NCBI GenBank assembly: GCA_963921425.1
Contig: OY992837.1
Span: 10,079,896-10,143,895 of the forward strand
Length of the DNA stretch: 64,000 bases
From: Dryas octopetala
Taxonomy: Eukaryota; Streptophyta; Magnoliopsida; Rosales; Rosaceae
Direction: 5' to 3'
The notes below the pieces were generated by a model that was not told the origin of the DNA, ran no database searches, and saw only the letters and a list, made by a program, of their open reading frames with translations. Positions 21,623 through 35,839 of this stretch are shown in pieces. Numbering within the stretch: position 1 is the first letter of the stretch; each line of letters starts with the position of its first letter. Made by a program: the position numbers and the translations under genes.

Positions 21623-23224
21623 ACACAGTCACATACTGATCCACTTTAATGAACCAAGCACGTACTCGGAATCACCGACCAAACTAACTGAAGTTGGATC
21701 AGATGGGCCTTTCACAAAAAAAAAAAAGGATAATAATAATAATAGCTAAATTAATTTTCTATTCTTGTACATAGTTTGGATCAAGTTTTACTATAAATCT
21801 TGGAGTTTCAATTGTTTTGATTTTAGGTATATAGTTTACAAACCATGCAATTTAATAACACGTTAACATTTTGTCCATACTAATTTTCGCAGGTGACTAA
21901 ACAAGTATTTTACTAGCTTAATTGTAGGCACACAAAGACTTTTCTTTTTACATGTATATGTTACAAAAAGATAAAATAAAATATTATTAGTACTATTTTA
22001 CGTTATCTTTGGATGTAATTGTGCAACAATAACTAGGGGTTATTGACAAACAGTGACAATAACAACAAAAGGTCGTCGATCGATCTCCCCTTGCTAATTG
22101 GTCGGCCTACTAAAAAATGATTCGGCATGTCATTTCTTTTTTAGTGTACATGTTCTTATTTGTTACCAATTTTCTGATTTGTTAAAAACGACGAATTGTT
22201 AACGTTTCAATATGTTGATGACTCGGTTTCATAGTACGTGAGTCCCAAGATTAATTCGAAGGCTCGAGACAAATTATAAAATTGAGAATTCGACTCTCTC
22301 TATATACATTAAAATGATTTTTTTTTTTATCAACTTAAAGCTCTTCTTATTTTTGAATTGAAATGTTAAATCATTTTTAATTATATGATTTGGTCCTAAC
22401 GTATATATAAAGAGTCTCTAAAATTAGAAAGCCTTGAATATTTAAGGACTAGCTGGAGGCTAGAACTAGAGATGTTCATGCGTTGCTACTATCTAGGGAT
22501 GTTAATTAAAGTCACTGAACCTCTCTTTTCAGTTGATAAATTGTTGCAGATTACTGATTAGTGATTTTGAGAGATATATGCTTAATTGGTGAGGCATGTG
22601 TACAGGGAGCAATAGACTGCTGCTGATCATATATTGCTCGGTTTCTTGGTGCCTTCACAAGCTAGGGCTCTGAGTGTGCTTAGACGTACTCGATCCTCCT
22701 CCTCCCGATCTTGTCCAGATTCTACGTACCATCTGATTGATCTATTGATTCATCTTGTCCTAGCTAGAGTTGTTCATTGTACTAAAAAATTATATCCACC
22801 TATATATAATAATAATATTAAGAATACATGTTATAATATTGGTGGACGTAGATACTGTATAACAGTTATACGTAATAATTACTCCCCTTATCCGATATTA
22901 AAGTCTATCTACAAATTTTGCCGCATCTATCTGCCTTTACTAATCACACCATATTGCATGTGAATTTGGAATTTTCCATTTGCATGGTTGCCACGTAGGC
23001 AAACCTGTGGTTGCCAAGTTTTCTTCTCACATTCCACGTATGTGTGTGTTGGATCCCCATTCTAACCCAAACCAGGTGCATAATCAAGCATTCGTCAAAA
23101 ACACAAAAACCCAGGGTCCACGTGTCACAAAGCAAACTCATTTATAAACACATGCACCAGATCGAGAGAGACTCTAGCTCAGACAGCGATAAACACCAAA
23201 ACCACAAGAGAGAGAGTGATAGAT
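21623..23224. other. Intergenic plus USP promoter and leader
   Basis: No gene recognised to about 23100. A TGGGCC word (21704-21709) and a CACGTGTC motif near 23120 (ABRE/G-box) are the only promoter-like motifs I note. The stretch about 23160-23224 (GAGAGAGAC..., AGAGAGAGTGATAGAT) reads as the 5' UTR of the universal stress protein. Confidence 0.4.
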
Positions 23225-24884
23225 ATGGCGACGACGACTGGTGTTGCAGGTGCAGTAGGGACAGTGATGATGAAGAAGACGATGAGGGTGATGGTGGCCA
23301 TTGATGAAAGTGACTGCAGCTTCTATGCGCTCGAGTGGGCCCTTGACCATCTCTTTATTGATGGGTCTAAAGCTGTTGATGATGATGAAGTGGGCATGGT
23401 GACACTGGTCCATGTTATGCAGCCATTCCAGCACTACCTCGTGCCGCCGGCGGGGCCCGGCGGCGCCACCTACTATGCAACGCCGTCGATGATGGAATCG
23501 GTGCGGAAGGCCCAAGAGGAGAATTCTGCAGCCATACTCTCCCGTGCTTTGCAGATATGCAAAGATAACTTGGTATATATATATTTATCAAAATATTTTA
23601 GGCTTAATTTCTGTTAACACGGCTCAACTATTCGAATTCGAAACATTTCTTAATATTAGAGATAAATAACACTAGACTAATAACTAGTTTATATTGAATT
23701 ATTCTCAATTTGTCGTCCAAAAATTCATTTTAACCCACTTTGTTGTTTTATTAGTCAAGTTAACGCATCGTTCATCAATATTTTACTGCGTAGGTTAGCT
23801 TAACTAACTACAAGGATAACATATTTGACGAAATGAGACAATTTAAAACATGAGGTAATTCAAAGGTCAACGTGAGTCTAAATGAATTTTGAAGGGGAAA
23901 ATGAGAGACATATATAACATAATAAAGCCAATAATAAAGCCAATGTATGTTTCACATTCACACTCTCACAATATGTCAAATACAACATTAATTATACAAA
24001 GTAACTATATATGTATATTAAGGTAGGAATTGTTGGTGATCATTTGAAATCTTATGCTGTAAGATTGTGAATCTCAACCATGTATTGTTAATTAAATAGT
24101 AAACATATGCAGGTTCATGTTTTATTGTAATGATATGTTCGTACGAGAACATATATAACATGCCATAATGAAACATGACGTACCTATTTTAATATTTATG
24201 TGTATAAATTACATATGGGGATTAGGCATTTGGAATATGTATATATTGAACCTTATTGGTTGATGCAGGTCAAAGCAGAGACTCTAATTCTGAATGGAGA
24301 TCCAAAGGACATGATTTGCCAAGCCTCCGAGCAGATGCATGTAGATCTTCTGGTGGTTGGTAGTCGTGGCCTTGGCATGATCAAGAGGTGAGTACAAAAC
24401 AATTAAGACTTTTAAGTACCAATTAATCAAGCTAATTTATTCCACTGATCCACTAGGACAATCCATATATGATGAGACATAGCCACTGGTTTCAACTCAT
24501 TTGTTTGGTAACAAGGAAAATCTTCAGTATCTTTTCATCCTCAAGTCACACATAAATATTCAATCTGAATTTATGCCTCGCCCCATACTCATATTTTAAT
24601 ACCAAATAATGCTAGAAATACCAAATTTTGGATGGCAAATTTGGTAAAACATAATTTGGTATACCTGGCAGTATTTTTTAGGAAATGTTTTAAAAATTTA
24701 AATCAACTCTCTACATAAGTCCTTCTGTAAGAGTAATGAACTCACTATGGCATCATAATGTTTCATTTGTATAATTTTTGTTGTTGGGTGCAGAGCATTC
24801 TTAGGAAGTGTGAGTGACTACTGTGCACATCATGCAGTATGTCCAGTTGTAATCGTGAAGCCACCAAGGGAGTCTGGGAAATAG
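23225..24884 (+). CDS. Universal stress protein (USP domain), 3 exons
   Basis: Small soluble nucleotide-binding stress protein of the UspA superfamily. Exons 23225-23572, 24269-24387 and 24794-24884 join in frame to 185 aa. The N terminus has a variable Thr/Gly/Val-rich leader, then the domain start MRVMVAIDESDCSFYALEWA. The ATP-binding pattern G-2X-G-9X-G-S is intact in GSRGLGMIKRAFLGS (Gly147, Gly150, Gly160, Ser161), so it is of the MJ0577-like, ATP-binding type. It ends VIVKPPRESGK. Introns start GTATAT and GTGAGT and end in CAG. It resembles Arabidopsis At3g11930, which sits next to the RPS5 and HST genes there. The in-vivo role is not known from sequence. Confidence 0.93.
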
Positions 24885-25954
24885 CTTGGAGTTGGCCATG
24901 CATGGCCTTAGGGTTTGTGATATTAAGAGCAACTTGTAGCACTGCTACTGCAAAAGGTGTAAACCATCAAGTGTAAAGTTCCTTCTTGTAATCACTGGTT
25001 TCTTCTTCCGATAAATTTAGCATAAGCTTTTTGTTCATTTAATTTCAGAAAGTCTTCACAGGTAGTGAGGTACATATCATCTGATTTAATAAAACTTGCA
25101 TTTTGTTGGCTTCCAATTAATTTTACATTTTAAGATTCATTCAGCTACTAATGCTGGACTATTCGACTTTTACATATTGTGATCAAATATCCCATCAACA
25201 AAACAAGTAAAAATATTGTTCAGATGGGTAAAGGTCTAATTGCTACACAACAAAACTATCAATCTCATATTACACACATACAAAGAAGAATACATCTAAA
25301 TTCTAATGATTCATATTGACAATCTGAAATATAACATATCAAATTCTATGTTAAGAGAACTTCTCCCCACAGAAGACATACCAAAGTGATGCCACTTTTT
25401 ACTTAAAAAAAAAAAAAAAAAAAAAAAAACCAGTTTGATTCTTGAGAGCTTATATAACTAATGGTGAAACTTATTTTTCTAGCCATTACTGGTGCAGTTG
25501 TGCCACAACTAAAATATTCAGTTGTATTCTACATTATATGTAAAATAATGCTTTCGGGACGCAAAGAATGCAAAGTTTAAGCTGCATATTAAATTTAATT
25601 CCAGTGTTCCCTACGCTCAAACATGTTAGAATACCTTTATGAACCATTTGTGTGCTTTCATTTAACATATGTTAGTGTATGGTCTATCCCATTCAGAATC
25701 TATTTCCCTAAGCCAAACAATCACATGCCTCTCTCAAACAATATACACAACTGTATACAAATATGGAACTTCACATAGATCTTTGGGACAGTGGAACTAG
25801 GCCAATCAAACTGGGTCAATGGAGGTCCACATCTTTGGGAAGTCAAATAATTTAGCTTGCTTGCTTGCATTCTAGCCCTGCAGATAATTCCCGGTCCCCA
25901 TAGTTAAAAACAGAAATTTCAACGTCAACACCGGTGTGGAAATAAATTCAAGAC
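24885..25954. other. Convergent 3' regions of USP and RBL15
   Basis: No gene recognised. It contains the 3' UTRs of two convergent genes and an A-run of about 25 at about 25406-25430. Nothing on either strand looks coding. Confidence 0.5.
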
Positions 25955-28900
25955 TCAGAAACAGACCTGCTGGCTCAGAATTTCCACTGCCACGTTAAGA
26001 TCCCCATCTGCAGCTGCTAGAGAAACTTCTACCTGTGTCTGTAGCCCATACACCAAGACATTAACATTCAACGATCTTCATTACAACAAGCATGAGCTAT
26101 ACATTTCTAAATATGAACTATGCTACTGTGGCAGCATATTTCATCACTAACCTTGTATCCTTATTAGCTCTACAAATATAAACCACTGTATTTGAAAAAA
26201 TGCAAACTATATGATGATTTGCTCATTTGATTAGGGAGAAATACAGGTGGATTTAATTCTTTACCCTTTCAAAACCCATTGATACAAGCTTTTGGATTTC
26301 TTCTTCAGAAGCAACATAATCCTGCATCCAACAGACAAGTAAACCAAGAGATGTTTATAAACCAGATGAACTGGAAGAACTGGAGAGGGAAACTAAACTA
26401 ATTAATTAAAAGGACAAACCTGGTGGTGTACAGGAATTTCTGTCGCAGCTGCTACTGGATTATTTATTGTTGGCCGCCTAAAAATACCAAGAAAGAGAAG
26501 AGATAGTACCATTTTCCAGCCATAGAAACACAGAAAGCATACTGCCTAGTATTGCTTTATTACCTAATTTAGTAAGAAGCATTTTGACAATTTCGTATTA
26601 GTGAGGACTAGGCAAATGATGTATGCAAAAGACAAGCCAGTGAAAAAAGCTCAACCAGATTTGGCAAAGAATCAGGCTTGCCTGGCAGCAATTCAGAGCC
26701 AATAAAAAGACCTAAGGGAACTCTTAGGCTAAGAGAACAAAGCTCAACAATGTAAAGGTTCTGTTTTTGCAACATTTAGACATGAACCAGACCTGAGGTT
26801 GTAAGGTGATGAGTTTACTCTCCAAGTCACAAAAACCAAAGCATTATTTTTTAATTGATTACCACAGAAAAGTTCACTTTCTATTTGTAAAACGTGCCAT
26901 ACATGCCGTCAATAGTGATTCATCACTAACAATGTTACTTCCAGAATCACCACTACCACCCCAAATATTAAGATTAAACCTTTGTACATCTAGAATAAAT
27001 GACTGGTACACCTTAACCAATGTAATCAACTTCAGTTGTTACATATGTTTTTCATGTCATGAAGAAAACATAACCCCACAACTGATTCTTAATCAATCCA
27101 ATGCAACAATGCATTAGTAAAAGAACAAGAAAGGATCATCAGAGCCTTCACATCTGATATACAACCAAATTACTTGTAAACCTAAAAAAACAACTAAGTT
27201 ATGTTATAAAGCATGCACTAAGAAAGTTTTCCTAATACCTTCCATCAGATAGCTGCTGTCCTGTACCAATAACTGCCATGTCTGATGGGTGTTCTGAGTT
27301 GCTATTATCCAACAGTCTAACCTGTAGGTTTGATTCTGAATTAACATCAGAAACCATTTGGCTTCGACCAGCTCCGAGTGTCCTTCCACTCCCAGGAAAC
27401 ATGTGACTGTCTTCTGTTGACTGCATTATTTCAATAGGAGTTTCCCAAATTCAATAAGTTAATCTACATTCACAAAAAAATGAAGGCTAAAAGGTTTAAA
27501 GCTGATGTGGGTAAAGTGGGCAAAACACATAGGACCATAGATCAGTTGATTTGAAACAAAAAGGTAAAAAAAGAACTTTTGACCTTTATTCTTTAAAGTG
27601 AGAATAGTTTTCATTAGACATGCAAACAATTTTAGTTGATCTTAATGACCACTCCAACCATGATTCTTGCTAATTCAGAACCTGCAAGTCCAACAGCTAC
27701 TTCTGCCACAGAGACATGAGAAACTAATGTGTCATGTATTGATGCCATAGTGAGCCTTGATGCACGGCAACAAAACTCATTAAAACTAAGTGTTTTGCGT
27801 AGTAAGAAGGCAGTTTTGTAAAATTTATATACACTGAGATTCACAAAGGTAGACCAAATATACTACTCAAACTTATGATGTCGAATACCAATTGACCTTC
27901 AGCCACAATGACATGAATCAAGAATATGGCACAAACGAGTCAAAGTCCTCACCAGACATAAGGCCTGTCTACAAATAGTAACCAGCATAACCTTGATATG
28001 TAAACACTTCTTTTGTTAAAAGTGTTAGCACTTTAACAATGATAGCCAAAAACAATCCATACCTTGGCATACAGGTTGATAATTGCAAAAATAGTGTGTA
28101 CTTTAAAAGTTGACTCAAAGGTAAAACATTTATTTCTCAAACACCTTTAAAGATCCTCAAAAGGTGATAAACACAATACCTGTGCAGACGTTTCCCTCTG
28201 TGGAATCCATGACGACAAGTTTCTCCAGATGTTTCCCGAAAATAATCCACTGGTTAAGAAAATATATTTTGAATCTTATAATATAGACAACTATAGTCTT
28301 TTAAGAAAAGGAACTTACCTAAAATCAGTAAAGAGAGAGAGAAAAAAAAAATGTGATAACTTACCCAGATGTTGTACCTTGGCTTGAATATGTAGGGATG
28401 TAAGCTGAAGGATTCCCACCAGTGCACATAATAAATTTAGGACGCCTCACACAAGTTGACTGAAAGCATAAAGGTTTTTTAAAAGAATGCATAGGTGGAA
28501 TTAGATAAAAATAATAATAGTGAATTTCCAAATTGATCAATTATCAGAAGCTGTAAAAGACTTACAAGCAACAAGGATGCCTCAACTGTAGAATAGAAGG
28601 ACGTTCCAGGAATGAGGATATTGAATAAGCCGTAAGTATCTGTATTGCAAAGACGACATTATAGCATTCCCACCAACTTCGTCACATCACATGTATGGCA
28701 GAACAAGATAGGAGATTAGAAAGGGCGAAACTTACATGCAAAACCAGACAAAATGCCACATAGGTGTCCTAGTAATGAAACATTTGACATAATAAGCTGG
28801 AACACTACCAGCAAGATCCATGCGTACCTGAAATAGATATTCAAGTAAATATGTCAAACTTCTAAAGCATATGGAAACGTAAAAATGAAAAGAATTAAAC

Positions 28901-30981
28901 TTCCCAAAAGCATGTTATTGCAATTACCACTTAGCAGGCACATTAAAGAGTCCAAACACACTGCAGAGCAGAAGGAAAGTTTGTGAGTTAGTAGAACCCA
29001 ATACATTGGCCAGAAATGGAAGATATTTCTCGGTGAAAAGTGACAAAATCATGTCATATAATACACTTGAATTTAAGCATTAGAAAAAGCCAACCTTCTA
29101 GTTTGGTGTCCACTCAGACTTGTCTCTATAACAATCATAGAGAACAAGATTCCTGAGAAGCCTATTGCACACTCATTCATGAGAAATGCAAAAGAGTGAA
29201 AAGGATTATAGGTCAACACAAGTGCAATCAGAAGATGAAACAACGCATTGCTTGTGGCCAACAGAATGATTATGAACAACAAGCGGACAGATCCCATGAT
29301 CCTCTCCAATTCAGAACCCAAAGGAACCAATGCCATCATGTTGAACAGCACATGAAGCAGTGAACCATGAAACAGAGTGGAGGTATAAATCCTATAGACT
29401 GAAAAAGACAATAAAAAGTTGATCCATGAGATGATGCCAGATTGCAAAACAATAAAGGGATACTAATTTTTTTTTTTTTTCTATTAAGAAAATAAATCCC
29501 CACAAAAATAGTTTTTATTACTTAGCTTAAACTAGATTAAGCTTTTGATTATAAAGAAAAAATAATCGGTATATCAAAATGAGCAGCTGTGCAATTTTTT
29601 ATTTAAGGCTTCAAATTAGGCAAGATTGTGTCGTAGCCTGAATGTTAGAGGGACTGAATTACAAATTGTTATGGTAGGCTCAAAGTTTAGGTTTACAAAG
29701 ATCATGATCTAGAACAATATCTGGTTGAAGATACTACAGGCATGTTTCTAGGTCCGTGGGCTGGACGTATACACAGCAGAATTCAAGGGACTAACCAAAT
29801 CAATTTAGCAGCATTGGTGTTAAAGTCACTAAATTATTCTTATAACTTAAAGCATCCACATCCATGCAACAACTTATTTCCAATGTTACAGAAATAGTAA
29901 AGATATAAGAACACCAAATAGTTCAATACTATACATATATACATGATACAGTGGTCTTAGATTATGTCATTCATTTGTTTAATGGACACAACCAAGAATT
30001 CTGATATTAATTAATGAATGTACCAATTGTCTCAGATTTCACTTTCAGAAATTTACCTTGGAAGTGCGAGATAACTGCAGAGGGCAAAAAACAAACTTCG
30101 TAAAAGGAGTCGTAGCCAGCCAAGAGACAGATCAAGTAAATAGTTCCACACACAAAAACCACCGCAGAAGTAAGGAAAGGAATGCCTTCCCACCATTGCC
30201 CCAACCTAGTTTGCAATCCTGCCTATACACCCAAACACATACACAATGTGAAATTACTAGAACCCATAAATTTTAGAAAAATAATCTTCTGCATGAAAAT
30301 ATTGTGTCCGTTGCAAAATTAATGGAACAAGGACAGTATTTCATTTTAGTGAGTAAAAGTGTAAAACATGATCTCAGAACACACACACCATCACACCTTA
30401 TGAAGACTGTCCTAAGTAAATACCAATTAAAAATTATAGAATTTTTGTAAAACAAAATATAATGAAAGCAAACATAGGGTTCCAAAATTTAATCCACGAT
30501 TTATTTAAGTTTCATAATATTGAAGCCAAACACAACGAACACACCCAAGACAGATTGGAACACAAAGAAGAAAATAAAAGAAGCAAGAAATTTCTAATAC
30601 CCCCAGCATTTCACTCAAAGTAAAGTATAAATATATATCAAGCAATAAAAACTAAAAGAAAAAAAAAATTGAAAAGAATAGTGTATATGAAGCAACTGCG
30701 AATTTTGCTCCAATTCGATAAACTCAAAGAACTAAAGTCCACTGGTCAATATATACTGATTTCAGCAAAAATTTTACCTCATTCTTAACTTAACGGGACT
30801 CAGAATTTCAGTTTCGTTTAATTTCCAGTTCCGCATTTTCTCAGCAACCAAACAAAAGATAAAGAGAAAACTAGAAGTCTCTGAGAAATGGGCGAGGTTG
30901 AATTGAAGCAAGAGAATATAGGAGAGAGAATGTGTTAGATCGGAGATAAAAGCTTACCTCGGAAACGATGTTTGGTCTCAT
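25955..30981 (-). CDS. RBL15: Rhomboid-like intramembrane protease with UBA domain
   Basis: Polytopic serine protease of the rhomboid family with a C-terminal ubiquitin-associated domain, as in Arabidopsis RBL15. Exons: 30958-30981, 30057-30222, 29095-29398, 28928-28960, 28736-28827, 28566-28639, 28365-28459, 28180-28249, 27239-27420, 26420-26477, 26265-26321, 25955-26038, joining in frame to 412 aa (Arabidopsis protein about 400). It starts MRPNIVSEAGLQTRLGQWW. HGSLLHVLFNMMALVPLG carries the H-x4-H-x3-N signature of TM2. The catalytic serine is in AIGFSG (Ser about 145) and the histidine in SLLGHLCG (His about 197), so the dyad is intact. A Ser/Gly-rich linker leads to a UBA domain about 371-409 (EEEIQKLVSMGFERTQ...VAVEILSQQ). 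The stop used here follows QQVCF; a further small exon is possible. Confidence 0.94.
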
Positions 30982-31273
30982 CTTCTTGCTTTGCCTTGGT
31001 TTGTTCTCTCTCTCTCGCTCTCTCTGTGACTTCGTTTTGAAAAAAATGTTAGTTGGAGTCTTTGCAGCACCGATCACTATGTTATGTGCGTTGTGCGGGG
31101 AATCTCGAACTCTCCAAAGTCCGCGAATGCTTTCAAGTCGGGTCGTAGTACGGGCGGGTTGGCCCGAAAAAGCAATAATGAATAACGTGAGTTGCGATGC
31201 GATTTCGGTTTGGATCACATTAGTTTTGGATTCCGGGTTAATCTAGAAGGTTTTTATGCAAATGGAATTCTCT

Positions 31274-31304
<31 letters not shown>

Positions 31305-32003
31305 CAAGCGAAAATTAAAAATGGTTGAATGAATAAGGAAAGATGCTCACAAATAATACAAGCCTGTCGACTTTGTAGTTTTACCATCACGCTTAGTTGT
31401 GAAATGTTAATAGGCAACTACAAGAAGTAATACATACAAATTTTTTTTTTAATAGAACATATTTATACCTAACCAACAATTACAATGAGCGTTTGGATTC
31501 TCATTTATAATGTTAACTTGAATTGTTTAATTATAACAAGTGGGTTTATTTATAATTGGAAAGTATGTAATGAGTGTTTATTCATTAAGCATTTTTAACT
31601 TTCTTTTTATGGAAAATGAGTTTCTTTTTTTCTTAAATAAGATATTTCGAATAAAAGAAAATTTGGATTGAATACCTAATCCTAAAAATTATGAAGCAAA
31701 TCAACACATGCCCCCTTTCACTTTAATTGTTGAAAAGGGCTATGAGTCTTTGATGTCTGGAACTCTGGATATGGATTGGGCCTTTCTGCAACCGTCATAT
31801 AAATCGGGGGCAATATGCAGTGGCATATGAACAGCGTTTTAAATGACCATGAGTCTTAACGCTTAACTGAACTAACATCAATAGCTGAAACGATGATAGG
31901 CAATAGCAATTATCTCTTTTGAATTTCAAGTTTCATATTCGTGCTTCTTCGTCTTCCCCTCACTCAAAACCTAAATATAAACACACAAACACCCATAGAG
32001 GGA

Positions 32004-32072
<69 letters not shown>

Positions 32073-32733
32073 TGCTATTCTACAACAGATCAGAGGATAT
32101 GGAGACATTTGTCTTCAAGAACTTAACAAGGAACATTTATATCCTTTGAACCTTTGCATGAAACAAGTCAACATAGCAAATCAAAGTTTAGCTTAGCAAA
32201 TTTGGGCGAGAGCGTTGGAGAAATGGAAGCACAGCGAGAGATAATAATACAGACCAGAATAGCAGTACATACTGCACTGCTTTAGCCTGACTTGACGAAG
32301 TATGAGGCTTCTGTCATCATCTTTCTAGCATCCAGAATATGCGATTGCCCAGCTGTTGAATCTGCAAACAAAGTTCACGAAAATAGCCAAGTTTGTCACC
32401 ATCAGAATTTGAAAGACAAGAAAGAATGAAAACGTTCGTACAATGAGTACATCCTGCTCGGAACAATATTGCCTCTCCCAATTTTTAAATAAGAATAAGC
32501 AAATAAAAAAGCAGATTACTGTTAATTGTCTGCAAAATACTTGGTCCTAAGCATGCATACTAACCGTGTTTATAGCATTAACCTATAGACACGTGGAGAT
32601 GACATTGAGAATAAAAAAATATATGGTGCAATAAATGTAGGGTTTCCATAACATATTGTCATGTAGGAAGAAAGAAATTTTCCCCAATCAGTCTTCACTT
32701 ACAAGTTTAGGATCCAATGAGAAGAAAGAGTTT
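30982..32733. other. Intergenic: RBL15 promoter, GA repeat, methyltransferase 3' region
   Basis: The RBL15 leader (about 30982-31020) is GA-rich in the + sense complement. A T-run of about 30 lies near 31275-31305. No coding sequence is recognised between 31250 and 32730; 32300-32733 probably holds the 3' UTR of the methyltransferase gene. Confidence 0.45.
32007..32070. repeat. (GA)32 microsatellite
   Basis: An uninterrupted GA dinucleotide run of 64 bp, likely polymorphic in length. Apparent Arg-Glu reading frames over it are artefacts. Confidence 0.97.
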
Positions 32734-34409
32734 CTACTTCTCTAGATCCCACCCTCCTAATCTCGTCACAGGATCATAATTTGTGAACAGACGAAACTCG
32801 TTTGCTAGTTTGCTAGCGTGCCGAGGCCTAAAACCACATGGAAGCAATCCCATGAGCTCAGCTGCTCTCTCTTTCTGCACCTCTCCTGCAAGCCATCATA
32901 AAACGATTTAGTTAGATGCACCAAACCTGGAAGATGCTATGAACAATATTTGGTTAATTTATATTTCTACAACAATAATCTCATTGGTCAATCTTACAGT
33001 GTATGAATGGCAATAGCCTTCCTATGTTTTTCCAACTATATACATACTGTAGGAAGGAAATTGGGCAGTGTCTACCTGTGAGCAGAAGCACGCACGATTT
33101 TTCTGATCGCACAAGAAATGAAATAGTTTGAGTGACTTTCTCCAAACACTCCTGACTCTGTAAACATCAGTGATACAATGTCAGAAAATTGTTCGTAAGC
33201 ATCGTAACACTAGAAAACCATAACTTCACAGCCAGATTAACAGAAAAAAAAAAAAAAAAACATATTCCCAAATCACCTTGACCAGAAATAAGTAGCCAAA
33301 ACACGGAACAGGAGCTGAAGCCACCAAAAGACACGTAAAACTATCTGTGCCACATTTACTAACGGTATAACGACCACATCCCTGATGTGGGACTCACATG
33401 GGACCCATCTCTGCTGAAATGGGTTCCAGCTCACCTCCATGAGAGATGTGGCAAAGCAATGTACACAGTCAATGACAATGTGGTACATATTGATCACACA
33501 AAACTGTTAAATACAGTAATTCAATTGCACTAGAAAGTCTAGAATAGTAGAATGCACTTCAAAATTCCTCAATCCAAATAACCCTTTTTGGACATACAAA
33601 AAAAAAAGTGTTAGTTTCCAAAATTTCTCAATCCAAATAAGGCAGCCTCGTACAGAGTGCATGAAGATTCAGATTTTTTTGTTTACTAAAACAGCAGATT
33701 CCCATGAATGAAAAAGCAAATGCCTGTAACATTAATCACCGAACAAACTGACTTCACTAAAACAAAGTGAACAAAGACGAATGCTCTTAAACCAAATGAC
33801 ATAAAGAAGCATGATTTTGCTCACCAAGTAAGGAGGATCAGCAACTACAATGTCAAAAGCATGGTTGAGCTCCAAGGGCAAGTCTTCAGGTCGGTTGTAA
33901 TCATAGAACGTGAAATCACTACCATATTGCCCAAACCGGTTGTCATATTCAAGCAGTTGTACGGACACATCAGAATCAATACTCTGAAAATCGAAAAAAC
34001 CAGAAAAAATCAAAAACAGAAATTTGAAAGCATTGAACCCAGAAAGCTAACAGACGAAAATGACCTTGAGATAGGCGTAGAGCGAGGGGCAAGCGACGCA
34101 AGCGACCCGACGAGTGGAGGCCGGGTCGGAGTCCGATTCGCAGAGAGTGAGAACCTCCTGGGCTAGGGTTTGGGCGGTGTGAGGGTCGTACCAGAACTGG
34201 CTCAGCCTCCAGTCCTCGGAGAGCAGAGCCGGCGCCGGTGCCGAGTCTGTTCCTCGGCTCTCATCGGCGGCGGTGGTGTCGTCGGTTGAGGACTGGGTTT
34301 GCTCGGCCAGGAACTCCTTGAGAGCCGCTAGGGCTTGAAGGCTTAGGGTCGGTGTGTCGTCGTCGTCGACTTCGACGTCGTCGTTTTTGTTGTTGTGGTG
34401 TGGTTTCAT
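32734..34409 (-). CDS. EEF1A lysine methyltransferase 1 / N6AMT2-like protein
   Basis: Predicted S-adenosylmethionine-dependent methyltransferase of the N6AMT2 family, whose yeast and human members (Efm5, EEF1AKMT1) methylate a lysine of translation elongation factor 1A. Exons 34065-34409, 33825-33983, 33076-33157 and 32734-32885 join in frame to 245 aa. An acidic, low-complexity N terminus (about 1-50) precedes [20 protein letters not shown], then [20 protein letters not shown] and the catalytic DPPY motif (Asp164-Tyr167) in [15 protein letters not shown]. It ends RLGGWDLEK. Older annotations call this an N6-adenine DNA methyltransferase; the lysine substrate is inferred from better-studied homologues. 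A hAT transposon lies 475 bp upstream of its start codon. Confidence 0.92.
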
Positions 34410-35839
34410 TTCTTGCAGAGTGGCGGTGAAGAGTGAAGCTGAGGAAGGAAGCTTAACAACTAACGAGTAACGAGTTTAGGTGGGAGGAATGGGGTGTGTT
34501 TGGAGAGGGGGTTAGTTAATGTGAGCATGGGATCGGGATTTTACTTAAAATGGTTAGGGAAAGCTTCTTAAAATAGTTGATGGCTTATTTATTTCTTCCT
34601 AGGTTGTACTTGTTTATGACTTATGACTTATGAGACATCGGTTTTTTTTGCACTTTATCTCATAAGTGTAAAAGAATATAAAATATTTAATTTAGAGCCA
34701 CTAAAACTAAATGAGAAATATTATCATATTATTTAAAATTCAAATTTGTACAAAAGAGTAACGCCACTAACACCTTTATAGTTTAAGGAAATTGTTTAGG
34801 ATTTAAGGTTTTCACAAGTAAAATTGTTTAGATGTTAATAATTGTACATGAGCATCACACTTCATGGTCAGACACAGCCAAGAGTAGGGCTGGGTTCGGT
34901 ACGGTTACCGAACCGATTGACCCCAACCGACCACCGAACCGACACTGGTCGGAATGGCCAAATTCGTCCCGCCTCCGCCTCCGCCAGGATCGGTCAACCG
35001 ACTTTTCGGTATACCGATATATTGATCGGAACGGTTCGGTCTGGATCCATTCCGACCATGGTTATTGGGCTTCATTTGGGCCAAAAATATGATTATTGGG
35101 CTTCGGTTTGGGCCCAAAATGTGAGGCTTTTTATAGGTTTGTGGTTATGTTTTAGGCCAATTTCTGGGTTTAAAACACATTATGGGTAGTTTTAAACCCA
35201 TAAATTGGCCTAAAACATTTACACAATTATACAGTCACAACTCACAAGCAACTTAAGAAAATAAGTTAAATAAAATAAGTAAATAACCATACCATTAAAA
35301 TGTTTAAACATACTTAACATTAATTCATTACAATATCAGTTTGTTGAAACTTCAAATTACAAACTATTATCAAAATAAAAATATAGTAATATACATAACT
35401 AAATAAAACTTGCCAACAACAAGCATGCACTGCATGCCAAGCACTATTCTCAATTTCTCATCAGCAACCGAGCAAGTTAAACCATTCACAAAAATGTGAC
35501 CTTCACCAACAAGCAACCATTGACCATTCACTAAGATTGGCAGGAACCTAACCTTCATCAGCTATCAACAAATTAACTTTTTACTATCAGCAACATTCAA
35601 TACAAATCATGAGCAGGAACATTCAAGAAAATGCATGTCAGCTACAATATTATTGCATACCTTGAGCAGCAACATTCAGCAGTAACCAACTTCATGCTAC
35701 TGTTGTTGAGTGTGAACTAGTGCACACTGCAAAAAGAAATCAAAGGCATTAAAGTTTAAAGTTTAAACAATCAATCAACAACAAAAAATGCAAGCTACAA
35801 GCAGCAGGATACAAGAATGTAATAAACCAAAAATGCAAG

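Noticed and set aside
27632-27844. 70-codon frame in an RBL15 intron with a GSELARIM word similar to the rhomboid exon (GSELERIM)
   Set aside because: Only about eight residues resemble the exon, with no splice signals joining it and no wider similarity; probably chance or a very old fragment.
31941-32196. Arg-Glu repeat frames
   Set aside because: Translation of a (GA)n microsatellite.
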